Positions 44,919-53,170 of a DNA stretch of 64,000 nucleotides are shown in pieces. The stretch lies in contig NZ_JAKUDO010000001.1 of the NCBI RefSeq assembly GCF_022436485.1, positions 2,232,001-2,296,000 on the forward strand. The letters are read 5' to 3'. Made by a program: the position numbers and the translations under genes. The stretch comes from Agrococcus sp. ARC_14. GTDB lineage: Bacteria > Actinomycetota > Actinomycetes > Actinomycetales > Microbacteriaceae. The notes beneath the pieces were generated by a model. The model saw only the letters and a list, made by a program, of their open reading frames with translations, was not told the DNA's origin and ran no database searches. The number at the start of each line of letters is the position of its first letter. Position 1 is the first letter of the stretch.

Positions 44919-44924
44919 TAGGAT
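44919..44924 (+). promoter_or_regulatory. -10 element TAGGAT, leaderless start of the mycoredoxin-like gene
   Basis: TAGGAT is followed by six bases and the ATG at 44931. The block CCGTAGGATCG recurs at the ligase start at 54061 with the same spacing. Confidence 0.62.
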
Positions 44925-44930
44925 CGTCTG

Positions 44931-45185
44931 ATGAGCGCAACCACCATCCAGATGTATGGCGCCGACTGGTGCCGCGACTGCCGCCGCACGAAGGCGCAGC
45001 TCGACGGCCTCGCGGTCGACTACGAGTACATCGACGTCGAGCAGGACGAGGCGGCTGCCGAGGATGCCAAGCGCATCTCCGGCCGCATGAGCATCCCGGT
45101 CGTCGTCTTCCCCGACGGCACCCACCAGGTCGAGCCGTCGAACGCCGAGGTCGAGGCAAAGCTCCAGGAGCTCTCACTGGTCTGA
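44931..45185 (+). CDS. Mycoredoxin/glutaredoxin-like protein
   Basis: The 84-residue thioredoxin-fold protein has the redox pair Cys14-Cys17 in ADWCRDCRRT, a YIDVEQDEAAAE strand, the cis-proline motif SIPVVVF and a C-terminal helix PSNAEVEAKLQEL that is typical of mycoredoxins. It probably reduces mixed disulfides with mycothiol, including those of arsenate reductases such as the two encoded 4 kb upstream. No signal peptide, so it is cytoplasmic. Actinobacterial NrdH is the main alternative, but the C-terminal segment favours mycoredoxin. Confidence 0.85.
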   Translation: MSATTIQMYGADWCRDCRRTKAQLDGLAVDYEYIDVEQDEAAAEDAKRISGRMSIPVVVFPDGTHQVEPSNAEVEAKLQELSLV

Positions 45186-45236
45186 CCGCTTCGGCGTTCC
45201 CTGGCCGCGCGTCGCCCCATCAGGCGAGGTATGCGG

Positions 45237-45242
45237 CATGAT
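45237..45242 (+). promoter_or_regulatory. -10-like CATGAT upstream of the trans-sulfuration gene
   Basis: CATGAT is followed by seven bases and the ATG at 45250, the same layout as the TANNNT genes with one base changed. It decides for 45250 over the in-frame ATG at 45238. Confidence 0.35.
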
Positions 45243-45249
45243 CGAGGGC

Positions 45250-46437
45250 ATGACGACGAGCAATGACGCTCGCCTCCGACTCGACTCGCTCGCGGTGCAT
45301 GCCGGCCGCGAGGACTTCCCGTCGCTCGGTGTGCACGCGAGCCCTATCGACCTCTCCTCCACCAATCCGCTGCCGGGCGTGGATGCCGGCGGTGACGCCT
45401 ACGAACGCATGGCGACCGGCGGTGACATCGGCGATGGCTCCGCGGTCTACCAACGGCTCTGGAACCCGACCGTCGCACGCTTCGAGCAGGCGTTCGCAGC
45501 CCTCGAAGGCGCCGAGGCCGCCGTCGCCTTCGCCTCCGGGATGGCCACCGTCACGGCTGTGATGATGGCGGCCCGGCAGCGCCGCGGCAGCCACGTCGTC
45601 GCCCTGCGGCCCCTCTACGGCGGCACCGATCATCTGCTGGCGACAGGGCTGCTCGGCACCGAGACGACGTTCGTGGATCGGCAGGAGCACGTCGAGCGCG
45701 CCGTGCGACCCGACACCGGGCTGGTCATCGCAGAGACACCCGGCAATCCCACGCTCGAGCTCGTCGACCTCGCGGCGCTCGTCACCGCGGCGGGCGACGC
45801 TCCCGTGCTCGTCGACAACACCTTCGCGACGCCCGTGCTGCAGCGGCCGCTCGACCACGGCGTCGCGCTGTCGCTGCACTCGGCGACGAAGTACATCGGT
45901 GGGCACGGCGACGTGCTCGGCGGCGTCGTCGCGTGCGACGAGTCGTGGGCGCAGGCGCTCCGCCCCGTGCGCGCGATCACGGGTGCCATCGCGCATCCCT
46001 TCAGCGCCTACCTCATGCATCGCGGCCTGCAGACGCTGCCCTTGCGCGTGCGTGCCCAGCAGGCCGGCGCACAGCAGGTGGTCGCGGCGCTCGCCGCCAT
46101 GGAGGGGGTGCGCTCGGTGCGCTACCCGGGCCTCGCGGAGTGCGACCCCGCAGGCCTCGTCGGGGCAGGCCGACAGATGGCGGGCCCTGGCTCCATGATC
46201 GCGATCGACGTCGGCACCGCCGCGCGCGCCGCGGCGATCGCTGAGGGGGTGCGGCTGCTCACGCACGCTGTCTCCCTCGGCAGCGTCGACTCGCTCATCC
46301 AGCACCCGGCCTCCCTCACGCACCGACCCGTCGCGGCGGAGGCCAGGCCGCACGCGAGCGTGCTGCGCATCTCGATCGGGCTGGAGGATCCGGCCGACCT
46401 CATCGCCGACCTCGAGCAGGCGATCGCCGCCGCCTGA
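45250..46437 (+). CDS. Trans-sulfuration family PLP enzyme (MetB/cystathionine gamma-synthase type)
   Basis: The 395-residue enzyme is a Cys/Met-metabolism PLP protein: VYQRLWNPTVARFEQAFAALEG, FASGMATVTAVM, VDNTFATPVLQRPLDHG, and the PLP lysine in HSATKYIGGHGDVLGG. It could be cystathionine gamma-synthase, gamma-lyase or O-acetylhomoserine sulfhydrylase; these are hard to separate by sequence. It follows the mycoredoxin gene by 64 bases, and metNIQ importer genes lie 10 kb away. The ATG at 45250 is favoured over 45238 by the -10-like hexamer. Confidence 0.87.
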   Translation: MTTSNDARLRLDSLAVHAGREDFPSLGVHASPIDLSSTNPLPGVDAGGDAYERMATGGDIGDGSAVYQRLWNPTVARFEQAFAALEGAEAAVAFASGMATVTAVMMAARQRRGSHVVALRPLYGGTDHLLATGLLGTETTFVDRQEHVERAVRPDTGLVIAETPGNPTLELVDLAALVTAAGDAPVLVDNTFATPVLQRPLDHGVALSLHSATKYIGGHGDVLGGVVACDESWAQALRPVRAITGAIAHPFSAYLMHRGLQTLPLRVRAQQAGAQQVVAALAAMEGVRSVRYPGLAECDPAGLVGAGRQMAGPGSMIAIDVGTAARAAAIAEGVRLLTHAVSLGSVDSLIQHPASLTHRPVAAEARPHASVLRISIGLEDPADLIADLEQAIAAA

Positions 46438-46573
46438 GGCGCCGCGCCAGGGCGCACGGTCGGGACTCCCCCCGGGACCTTCGGAGGGCATCCGCATGGT
46501 CTGCATCGATCGCGCCCGGGAGGCTGGGACTGCGGGCGAGCCGCGCCCGTCGCCCGATCAGGAGGAGCCCTCG

Positions 46574-47053
46574 ATGTCCGCCGCGCCCATCCCCCAGCGA
46601 CCGCAGCCACCCCAGCCCCGGTATCCCGTGCTCGGCCTCTCGCAGCTCGCGATCATCGGCCTCGCGCTGCTCGCGGTGTCGCGGGCGATCCTGCATGACC
46701 TGCACCTGATCAGCGAGGGCAGCCTCGCCAACCTGCTGCTCGTGATCGCGCCCGCAGCGATCTGGATCGCGGTCGCGCTGCTCGCTCGCGTGCCCAAGCC
46801 GCTGCTGACGCTACTCGTGGTGGGTGCCTGGTACGGCGTCCTGCTCGCGATCGGCCACCAACTGCTCTGGGACGTCGCCTTCGACGGTGCTCCTCCCCAG
46901 CTCGGTGGCGCGCTGGCAGACCTGGACTCTGGGCTGGAGTCGGCGATCGTGCGCACCTTCGCCGCTGCATCGAGCCTGGTGACGGGACTGCTGGTCGGGG
47001 CGGTCAGCGGGCTGATCGCCTGGGGCATCCGGGCGATCGCCCGGCGCGCCTAG
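46574..47053 (+). CDS. Small four-helix membrane protein, unknown function
   Basis: The 159-residue protein has a proline/glutamine-rich cytoplasmic head (about 20 residues) and about four membrane helices (near residues 22-42, 52-73, 78-98 and 128-152). No family is recognised. An AGGAGG ribosome binding site nine bases before the ATG at 46574 fixes the start; a longer frame to 46496 is open but weak. Its stop overlaps that of the convergent histidine kinase gene by three bases. Confidence 0.7.
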   Translation: MSAAPIPQRPQPPQPRYPVLGLSQLAIIGLALLAVSRAILHDLHLISEGSLANLLLVIAPAAIWIAVALLARVPKPLLTLLVVGAWYGVLLAIGHQLLWDVAFDGAPPQLGGALADLDSGLESAIVRTFAAASSLVTGLLVGAVSGLIAWGIRAIARRA

Positions 47054-49044
47054 GGCGCGAGGGGCTGCGGCGCGCGCGCCGCCGGCAGCCGCAGCTCGGC
47101 CTCGAGGCCGCCGTGCTCGGCGCGCCGCAGCAGCACCTCGCCGTCGTTGCGCCGAGCGAGCTCTGCGACGATCGCCAGCCCGAGGCCCGTGCCCTCGACG
47201 TTCTCGCGCTCTGCGCTGGGCGTGCGGTAGAACCGCTCGAAGGCGTGCCCGATCTCGTCTTGCGACATGCCGGGACCGGTGTCGGCGACGAGGATCAGCA
47301 CGGCGTCGCCCGCTGCGTGCGCACTGAGGCGGATGCGTCCGCCTGCCGGTGTGAACTTGCATGCGTTCGTGAGCAGGTTGGAGAGCATCCTGCTGGCGTC
47401 GTGGCGGGCGACGAAGAGCACGTGCGCGCCGGGCTGCAGCTCGATCACGAGCCCCTTGCGCTCGCTCACCGGGCGCAGGTTGCCCGCGACCTCGTCGAAC
47501 AGCTCGTCGCAGCGCACTCGTTCCTGACGCAGCTGCGCCTCGGGGACATCCGAGCCACGGCCGAGGGTCAGCAGATCCTCCACGAGCTCTGAGAGCCGCT
47601 GGGCGTTGCGCGCGATGACGCCGACCCAGCCGCGCTCCGAGGCGCCGAGGGCGCTGCCGTCGGCCAGCAGCTCTGCGTAGCCGACGATGCTCGTGATGGG
47701 CGTGCGCAGCTCGTGGCTCGTGGTGACGAGGAAGTCGTCGCGCTGCCGCTCGAGCTCTGCGCGGATGGTCCTGGCGGCGTCGAGCTCGAACTCCGCCTCC
47801 ACCTGCGCGCGCCTCGCGAGCAGGATCGCGGTGACGTCGAGCAGCTGCACCGCGATGCGGTGGTCTGCGCCGCCGATCGGATTGGCCGCGACCGTGATGG
47901 TGCGGCCCTCGTCGGTGTTCAGCGTGATCTGCTCGCCCGAGCGGAGCGCTGCCCCCGCCGCCGTCCTGAGCGGCCCCGACCATGCGTCGCCCTCGAGCTC
48001 GGCCGCGAGCAGACGGCGGGCGGCGCGGTTCGACCAGGTGATCCGAGTCGCCTCTGCGCCACGCTCTGCCACCACGAGCCCGATGCGCGCGTCGATGACG
48101 CTGCCGCTCAGCAGCCGGTTGGTGGCGTCGACCTGGCGCGCGAGCGACCGCAGCTCGTGCTGCGCAGCCGAGAGCACCACGGCGAAGCCGCCGAAGGTCA
48201 CGAGCATGGCCTCGAAGATCGCCGCGCCGACCAGCAGGTCGAGGCCCTCGCGGCGAAACGGCCCGCCGCCGTCGAGCGTCAGCACCAGCATCGCGATCGC
48301 CGCCACGATCGTCTGGCCCATGACGATCCTGATCGGGAACCGCAGCGCGGCCCATGCCAGCAGCGGGAACGGTGCGAAGGCGAGCGAGAGCGACGACGAG
48401 GGGTGGAACACGATCGCGATCACGGCGGCCAGCAGCACGGCCTGCACCACCATCTCGATGCGGCCGGCCGGCACCGGCACCGGCCGCGGCAGTGCGCCCA
48501 GCGGCGCGATCATGACGACCGCCGCGGCGTGCGAGGCGGCGACGAAGCCCACGGTCGGCCAGAAGTCGGCACCTTCGCTGAGCGCCACCGCCGCCGCGGC
48601 GAGGACGCCCGCGGCGAGGGATCCCAGCACGACCGCGAGCGCGAAGCGCACGCCGGCACGCAACGAGGAGAGCTCGAACCTGCGGCTCTGCGCGCCGAGC
48701 ACGCCCATGACCACGGCCACCTCGACCGCGTTGGCGACGCCGAACGCGAGGGCGACGAGCAGCGGCCTGCCCGCGACCGCGTTCGCGGCTGCGGTGACGA
48801 GCAGCACGAGCGCGAGCGCGGCCACGATGCGCGAGCTCGGCTGCAGCAGCGCGAAGAGCACCGAGATGCCCGCCGCGGGCCACCAGACGGCGACGGTCGT
48901 GCCAAGCGGGGCGAAGAGCACGCCGAAGATCGCGGTGGCGAAGATGGCGGCCGCCGCGACCGCCCAAGCCCAGAGTGGCAGCGCGGACCGCGGGCCGCCG
49001 TCGCGGTCCGCGTACGGCAGTGCGCCGTCGGCAGCAGTGCTCAC
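47050..49044 (-). CDS. Orphan sensor histidine kinase with MASE1-like membrane domain
   Basis: The 664-residue kinase has about nine N-terminal helices of MASE1 type (TTVAVWWPAAGISVLFALL), a PAS-like segment (about 310-420), a coiled linker, the HisKA box VTTSHELRTPITSIVGYAE, and a HATPase domain with NLLTNACKFTPAGG, VADTGPGMS and GTGLGLAIVAEL. MASE1 domains sense unknown membrane or small-molecule cues. No response regulator gene is adjacent, so it is an orphan sensor in this window. The GTG start follows TACGGT by seven bases on its strand, so it looks leaderless. Confidence 0.9.
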   Translation of the reverse strand: MSTAADGALPYADRDGGPRSALPLWAWAVAAAAIFATAIFGVLFAPLGTTVAVWWPAAGISVLFALLQPSSRIVAALALVLLVTAAANAVAGRPLLVALAFGVANAVEVAVVMGVLGAQSRRFELSSLRAGVRFALAVVLGSLAAGVLAAAAVALSEGADFWPTVGFVAASHAAAVVMIAPLGALPRPVPVPAGRIEMVVQAVLLAAVIAIVFHPSSSLSLAFAPFPLLAWAALRFPIRIVMGQTIVAAIAMLVLTLDGGGPFRREGLDLLVGAAIFEAMLVTFGGFAVVLSAAQHELRSLARQVDATNRLLSGSVIDARIGLVVAERGAEATRITWSNRAARRLLAAELEGDAWSGPLRTAAGAALRSGEQITLNTDEGRTITVAANPIGGADHRIAVQLLDVTAILLARRAQVEAEFELDAARTIRAELERQRDDFLVTTSHELRTPITSIVGYAELLADGSALGASERGWVGVIARNAQRLSELVEDLLTLGRGSDVPEAQLRQERVRCDELFDEVAGNLRPVSERKGLVIELQPGAHVLFVARHDASRMLSNLLTNACKFTPAGGRIRLSAHAAGDAVLILVADTGPGMSQDEIGHAFERFYRTPSAERENVEGTGLGLAIVAELARRNDGEVLLRRAEHGGLEAELRLPAARAPQPLAP

Positions 49045-49051
49045 GGGTCAC

Positions 49052-49057
49052 ACCGTA
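49052..49057 (-). promoter_or_regulatory. -10 element TACGGT, leaderless start of the histidine kinase gene
   Basis: On the minus strand TACGGT is followed by GTGACCC and the GTG start at 49044. No Shine-Dalgarno. Confidence 0.52.
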
Positions 49058-49109
49058 CGCATCCGCACCCGTTCTGCACAGCAGTGCGGTCGGGCGCTGC
49101 CGTGCGGCC

Positions 49110-49583
49110 TCAGCCCGCGGTCGGCTCCAGCACGATCATCGGCACGCGGCGCGTGCGCAGCTGCTCGTACTCGGTGATCGAAGGGCCGTCGCTGTAAGGC
49201 TCCCAGCCAGCCAGGAGCCGCTCGCGCTCGAGGCCCTGCGCCTCGCGAGCGCGCACGCGCATCGAGCCGTCCGGCAGATCGACGGATGCGTCAGGGTGCG
49301 CCCGCAGGTTCAGCCACCAGGCGGGGTGCGCATCGGCCCAGCCGTTCATCGCCATCAGCACGAGGTCCTGACCGTCCTCGTAGTACGCGAGGATCGCGAC
49401 GCGGGGCGCCGCTGTCGTGCGCCCGACGGTGTGCAGCCGCAACATCCCGTACTTCCCGGGGCGAGGGCGGGCGAGGCCGAAGCGGCCACCGGTGATCGCG
49501 TACAGCCCGCGGTGGACGACCCATGCGGTGCGGATGAACCACCGGGGTGGCACGCTGGGCGGCGTGCTGACGGTCTCGCTCAT
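49110..49583 (-). CDS. Deazaflavin (F420)-dependent nitroreductase family protein (Ddn-like)
   Basis: The 157-residue protein belongs to the Ddn-like split-barrel family: GKYGMLRLHTVGRTTAAPRV, AYYEDGQDLVLMAMNGW and PAWWLNLRAHPDASV. Such proteins use reduced F420 to reduce quinones and nitro compounds at the membrane. If this holds, the organism makes F420, which would also suit the luciferase-like gene at 34.9 kb. The ATG at 49583 is the best family start, although its purine run is weak. It is divergent from the dehydrogenase lipoprotein gene, 168 bases apart. Confidence 0.84.
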   Translation of the reverse strand: MSETVSTPPSVPPRWFIRTAWVVHRGLYAITGGRFGLARPRPGKYGMLRLHTVGRTTAAPRVAILAYYEDGQDLVLMAMNGWADAHPAWWLNLRAHPDASVDLPDGSMRVRAREAQGLERERLLAGWEPYSDGPSITEYEQLRTRRVPMIVLEPTAG

Positions 49584-49751
49584 GGCTGGGTCCACTTCTC
49601 GTCTGTTGCTGCGATCGTAGGCTCGCGGTCGCGCGTGGCACAGGGGGCTATCCCCCGCTCTCGGCCGGCGGCTCAGGTGCGCGTCCAGTCGGCCCGCGTA
49701 CCCTGTGGCCACCGTCGACCGACCGCGTCACCGACCATCGCGAGGTGCCCC

Positions 49752-50882
49752 ATGCTGCAGCCCCGTCACCGCTGTCCCAGAGCGGCGATCGCCGCCATCG
49801 CAGTGGGTGCACTGCTGCTCGCCGGCTGCGGCACCACAGAGCCGAACCCCTCGCCGAGCCTCGCAGTGACCGGCCCGCCTGCGACGGACGCATCCGCCCC
49901 TCCGACCGTGCAGGGCATCGAGCCGGGCACGCTCGAGGAGCCAGCGGTGCTCGCCACCGGGCTGCAGGCGCCGTGGTCGATCGCGGTCGTCGACGAGCAG
50001 ACAGCGCTGGTGAGCGAGCGAGACAGCGCCCGCATCCTCGAGGTGTCGACGAGCGGCGAGACGCGCGAGATCGGCCAGATCGCCGGCCTCTCGCCCGCCG
50101 GCGAGGGCGGGCTGCTCGGGCTCGCGATCGGCGACGGGCACCTCTATGCCTACGGCTCGACGCCCGACGACAACCGGGTGATGCGCGCCCCGCTCAGCGG
50201 CGAACCCGGCAGCCTCGAGCTCGGTCAGCCGGAGGAGGTCATCACGGGCATCCCCGTCTCCGGCAACCACAATGGCGGACGCATCGCATTCGGGCCCGAC
50301 GGGATGCTCTACGTGACGACCGGCGATGCGGGCGCGCCCGGCATCGCGCAGGATCCCGAGAGCCTGGCAGGCAAGATCCTGCGCCTCGAGCCCGACGGCT
50401 CGATCCCCGCCGACAATCCGTTCCCCGGCTCCCCCGTCTACTCGCTCGGCCACCGCAACCCGCAGGGCATCGCGTGGGCCGAGGACGGCACGATGTACGC
50501 GACCGAGTTCGGGCAGGACACCTGGGATGAGCTCAACCGCATCGAGGCGGGAGCGAACTACGGCTGGCCTGCGGTCGAGGGCATCGCTGGCGTGCCGGCC
50601 TTCGTCGACCCGCTGCAGCAGTGGCAGCCGGGCGAGGCGAGCCCGAGCGGCATGGCGGCAGCAGGGGGCAGCCTCTGGATCGCCAACCTGCGCGGCGAGT
50701 CGCTGCGCCAGGTCGCGCTCGACGACCCGAGCGAGTCGGTCGTCCACTGGCAGGGCCGATTCGGGCGGATGCGCGATGTGACGGTCGGGCCGGATGGCGC
50801 GCTCTGGGCGCTCACGAACACGACGGACGGCCGCGGCTCACCTGCGGAGGGCGGCGACCGCATCCTGACCTTCGCGCCGTGA
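49752..50882 (+). CDS. PQQ-type soluble sugar dehydrogenase-like lipoprotein
   Basis: The 376-residue protein has a lipoprotein signal (lipobox ALLLAGC near residue 25) and a beta-propeller of the glucose/sorbosone dehydrogenase family: GLQAPWSIAVVDEQTALVSE, SPAGEGGLLGLAIG, VSGNHNGGRIAFGPDGMLYV, YSLGHRNPQGIAWAED. The histidine and arginine used for sugar oxidation and PQQ binding appear present (NHNGG, GHRN). It would act outside the cell, anchored by lipid; many relatives have no proven PQQ use. ATG at 49752 follows GAGGTG. A hairpin follows the stop. Confidence 0.87.
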   Translation: MLQPRHRCPRAAIAAIAVGALLLAGCGTTEPNPSPSLAVTGPPATDASAPPTVQGIEPGTLEEPAVLATGLQAPWSIAVVDEQTALVSERDSARILEVSTSGETREIGQIAGLSPAGEGGLLGLAIGDGHLYAYGSTPDDNRVMRAPLSGEPGSLELGQPEEVITGIPVSGNHNGGRIAFGPDGMLYVTTGDAGAPGIAQDPESLAGKILRLEPDGSIPADNPFPGSPVYSLGHRNPQGIAWAEDGTMYATEFGQDTWDELNRIEAGANYGWPAVEGIAGVPAFVDPLQQWQPGEASPSGMAAAGGSLWIANLRGESLRQVALDDPSESVVHWQGRFGRMRDVTVGPDGALWALTNTTDGRGSPAEGGDRILTFAP

Positions 50883-50899
50883 CCGCAGCCATCCGATCT

Positions 50900-50950
50900 C
50901 CGGTACGGATGTGTGGCCTTCCGTCGTGCTGGACAGCACATCGGTACCGG
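50900..50950. terminator. Bidirectional hairpin between dehydrogenase and aldo-keto reductase genes
   Basis: CCGGTACGGATGTG (50900-50913) and CACATCGGTACCGG (50937-50950) form a 14-bp stem with one mismatch and a 23-base loop. It lies between two convergent stops, the place for a shared terminator; T-tracts are weak. Confidence 0.65.
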
Positions 50951-50967
50951 AACCGCTGCCGGGGCGG

Positions 50968-51822
50968 CTAGAACTCCTCGTAGATCGCCGGATCCTGATC
51001 ACTGAGCCGGCCGTCGGGGCGGCCGAGCGCGGTGATCGCAGCCACCTCGTCGTCGCGCAACCGCAGGTCGAGCGCGCCGAGGTTCTCGCGCTGGCGAGCC
51101 TCGGAGGATGCCTTCGGCACTGGCACGACCCCGCGGGCGATGCCCCAGGCGAGGATCACCTGGCCCGGCGTCGCGCCGTGCGTCGCCGCCACCTTCAGCA
51201 CCTCGGGCTCGGCGAGCACGTCGCCGCCGCGCCCGAGCGGGCTCCACGCCTGCGTGATGATGCCGTGCTCGCGGTCGTAGGCGAGCTGCTCCTCCTGCGG
51301 GAAGTGCGGGTGGAGCTCGATCTGGTTGACCTCCGGCAGCACGCCCGTCTCCGTCTGCAGCCGGTCGAGGTGCTCAGGCAGGAAGTTGCAGACGCCGATC
51401 GCGCTGACGAGGCCGCGCTCCTTCGCCTCGATGAGCGCGCGCCAGGCCTCGACGTACTTCCCGACGTTCGGGTTCGGCCAATGGATCAGATAGAGATCGA
51501 TGCACTCGAGCCCGGTGCGCGCGACGCTCTCCTCGATCGTCGCGCTCGCAGCGTCGTGCTGGTGGTGGCGACCCGGCAGCTTCGACGTGACGATGAGCTC
51601 GTCGCGCGCGGCATGGTGGCGAGCGGATGCGCGCACCGCAGCACCGACCGTGCCCTCGTTCTCATAGTTGAAGGCCGAGTCGAGCAGCGTGTAGCCATTC
51701 CTGATGGCGCCCTCGATGGCCGCTGTGCCCGCCTGCCCTTTCAGCTTGTAGGTGCCGAAGCCGAGCACCGGCAGGGTGAGGCCGCCGTGAGCAGTCGTGG
51801 TGGGGATGGTCGGTTCGGTCAT
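50968..51822 (-). CDS. Aldo/keto reductase
   Basis: The 284-residue NADPH-dependent reductase has the TIM-barrel AKR layout: LPVLGFGTYKLKG, LLDSAFNYENE with the catalytic Asp and Tyr, LIVTSKLPGRHH with Lys, IDLYLIHWPNP with His, and the cofactor-binding VPVPKASSEARQRENL. Family members reduce aldehydes and ketones or 2,5-diketo-gluconate. The ATG at 51822 is preceded by GGAGGG; the upstream ATG of the open frame is not. Substrate unknown. Confidence 0.92.
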   Translation of the reverse strand: MTEPTIPTTTAHGGLTLPVLGFGTYKLKGQAGTAAIEGAIRNGYTLLDSAFNYENEGTVGAAVRASARHHAARDELIVTSKLPGRHHQHDAASATIEESVARTGLECIDLYLIHWPNPNVGKYVEAWRALIEAKERGLVSAIGVCNFLPEHLDRLQTETGVLPEVNQIELHPHFPQEEQLAYDREHGIITQAWSPLGRGGDVLAEPEVLKVAATHGATPGQVILAWGIARGVVPVPKASSEARQRENLGALDLRLRDDEVAAITALGRPDGRLSDQDPAIYEEF

Positions 51823-51861
51823 GTGCTTGCCCTCCACTCGGGTAGTCGTGCACGTGCGACG

Positions 51862-52193
51862 CTACGCGGCGGGTTGCAGGTGCGCGAGCAGCGCCATGAG
51901 CGGTCGCGGGGCGCTGCCGAGATCGAGTGCCTCGACGAGAAGTCGGGCGTACCTCGCCTTCCGGCCAGATTGCGAGCTGAAGAAGCGCAGCAGCACCGCC
52001 TCGCGCGTCCGGTCGCGCTGCGCGGGCATCTGCGAGCGAGCGCGACTCCCCCGCGACGGCGATCACCGCTTCGACGCCGTCGGCGCCGAGCGCGCGGATG
52101 AGCTCGTCCTCGGCCGAGTCGAGCCGCCAGCGTGCCCAGGGCGATCCGGTCGCTCTCGCCCTCGACCAGCACGGCTGTGGCAACGGGCCTCAC
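51862..52193 (-). pseudogene. Decayed TOPRIM-domain nuclease-like gene
   Basis: Three pieces of one coding sequence survive in different frames. From a GTG at 52193 reads VATAVLVEGESDRIALGTLA, the start of a TOPRIM domain; in the next frame follows GADGVEAVIAVAGESRSLAD; in the third, near the end, reads KARYARLLVEALDL and PRPLMALLAHLQPAA then a stop. Together they match the start, middle and end of TOPRIM (OLD-like) proteins of actinobacteria. At least two frameshifts and probably deletions have occurred, since only 332 bases remain. The GTG overlaps the stop of the upstream gene as GTGA, so the intact ancestor was translationally coupled to it. Confidence 0.7.
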
Positions 52194-53041
52194 TCGATCG
52201 GGGCCGGCTCGCGCAGCATCCCGTCGACGTCCGGCAGACCCCGGAAGCCGCCGAACGTCCCCGCTGCGGCGATCTCTCTGGCTGCCTCGAGCCATCCGCC
52301 CCATGCCGCGCGGGCGAGCGTGCCGCCGACGCTGATCCTGCGGACCCCGAGGTCTGCGGCCTCGGCGACGGTGATGAAGGGCGCGTTGATGAGCAGGTTG
52401 ACCGGCTTGGGGGCGACCGCCGCGACGATGGCGGTGATCTCGGCGACGGTGGTGATGCGCGGCGCGTACAGGCAGTCGGCGCCTGCTTCGGCGAACGCCA
52501 CCAGCCGCCGAATCGTCTCGTCGAGATCGGGGCGTCCGACGACGTAGCCCTCGCTCCTGGCGGTCAGCAGCACGCCCGTGCCGCTGTCGTCGATGGCGGC
52601 CCGCGCCGCGGCGATGCGGTCGACGGCCAGCGCGAACGGGTGCATCGGCCGGTCGATGTCGCCGGTGGAGTCCTCGATGGAGAGGCCTGCGATGCCCGTG
52701 CCGGTCGCCGCGAGCACCGTGGCGCGCAGGAGCTCGGGCTCGACGGCGAAGCCGCCCTCGAAGTCGGCGTTGACGGGCACCGCGACCGCATGCGCCAGCG
52801 CTCGCAGGTGCGAGAGCGTCGCGGCCAGCGTGCTGCCGTTGTCGGGCCTGCCCGCCGTCCATGCCGCTCCCGCGCTCGTCGACGCCAGGGCGGGGAAGCC
52901 GAGCTGCGCCAGCACGACCGCGCTGCCGACGTCCCACGGGTTCGGCATCACGAAGGTGCCGGCCTCGTGCAGGCGGCGGAAGGCCATCACCATGGCCGGC
53001 TGCGTCGATTCCGCCGGGCCCGACCGCTCGCGTTCGCTCAT
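52190..53041 (-). CDS. Isocitrate lyase/PEP mutase superfamily protein
   Basis: The 283-residue protein is a PEP-mutase/ICL-type barrel: FVMPNPWDVGSAVVLAQLGF, STSAGAAWTAGRPDN, VNADFEGGFAVEPELLRATV, GIAGLSIEDSTGD and LTARSEGYVVGRPDLDE, with the metal-binding acidic residues present. The cysteine motif KKCGH of true isocitrate lyases is absent, so it is more likely a C-C bond lyase or hydrolase such as an oxaloacetate- or carboxyphosphonoenolpyruvate-type enzyme. ATG at 53041 follows GGAGG. It precedes the decayed TOPRIM gene. Confidence 0.85.
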   Translation of the reverse strand: MSERERSGPAESTQPAMVMAFRRLHEAGTFVMPNPWDVGSAVVLAQLGFPALASTSAGAAWTAGRPDNGSTLAATLSHLRALAHAVAVPVNADFEGGFAVEPELLRATVLAATGTGIAGLSIEDSTGDIDRPMHPFALAVDRIAAARAAIDDSGTGVLLTARSEGYVVGRPDLDETIRRLVAFAEAGADCLYAPRITTVAEITAIVAAVAPKPVNLLINAPFITVAEAADLGVRRISVGGTLARAAWGGWLEAAREIAAAGTFGGFRGLPDVDGMLREPAPIE

Positions 53042-53170
53042 GCGTCGCCTCCCGCGACGAACGGTACGGCTGCGGACGAGCGCCCACAAGGGCGCGGTCG
53101 GCGCCGGGTGGCACGCCAGCCGCTGGATGTCAGCGGTGACGGCCACGAGCGCGGCAGAGCCGAGCCGCGA

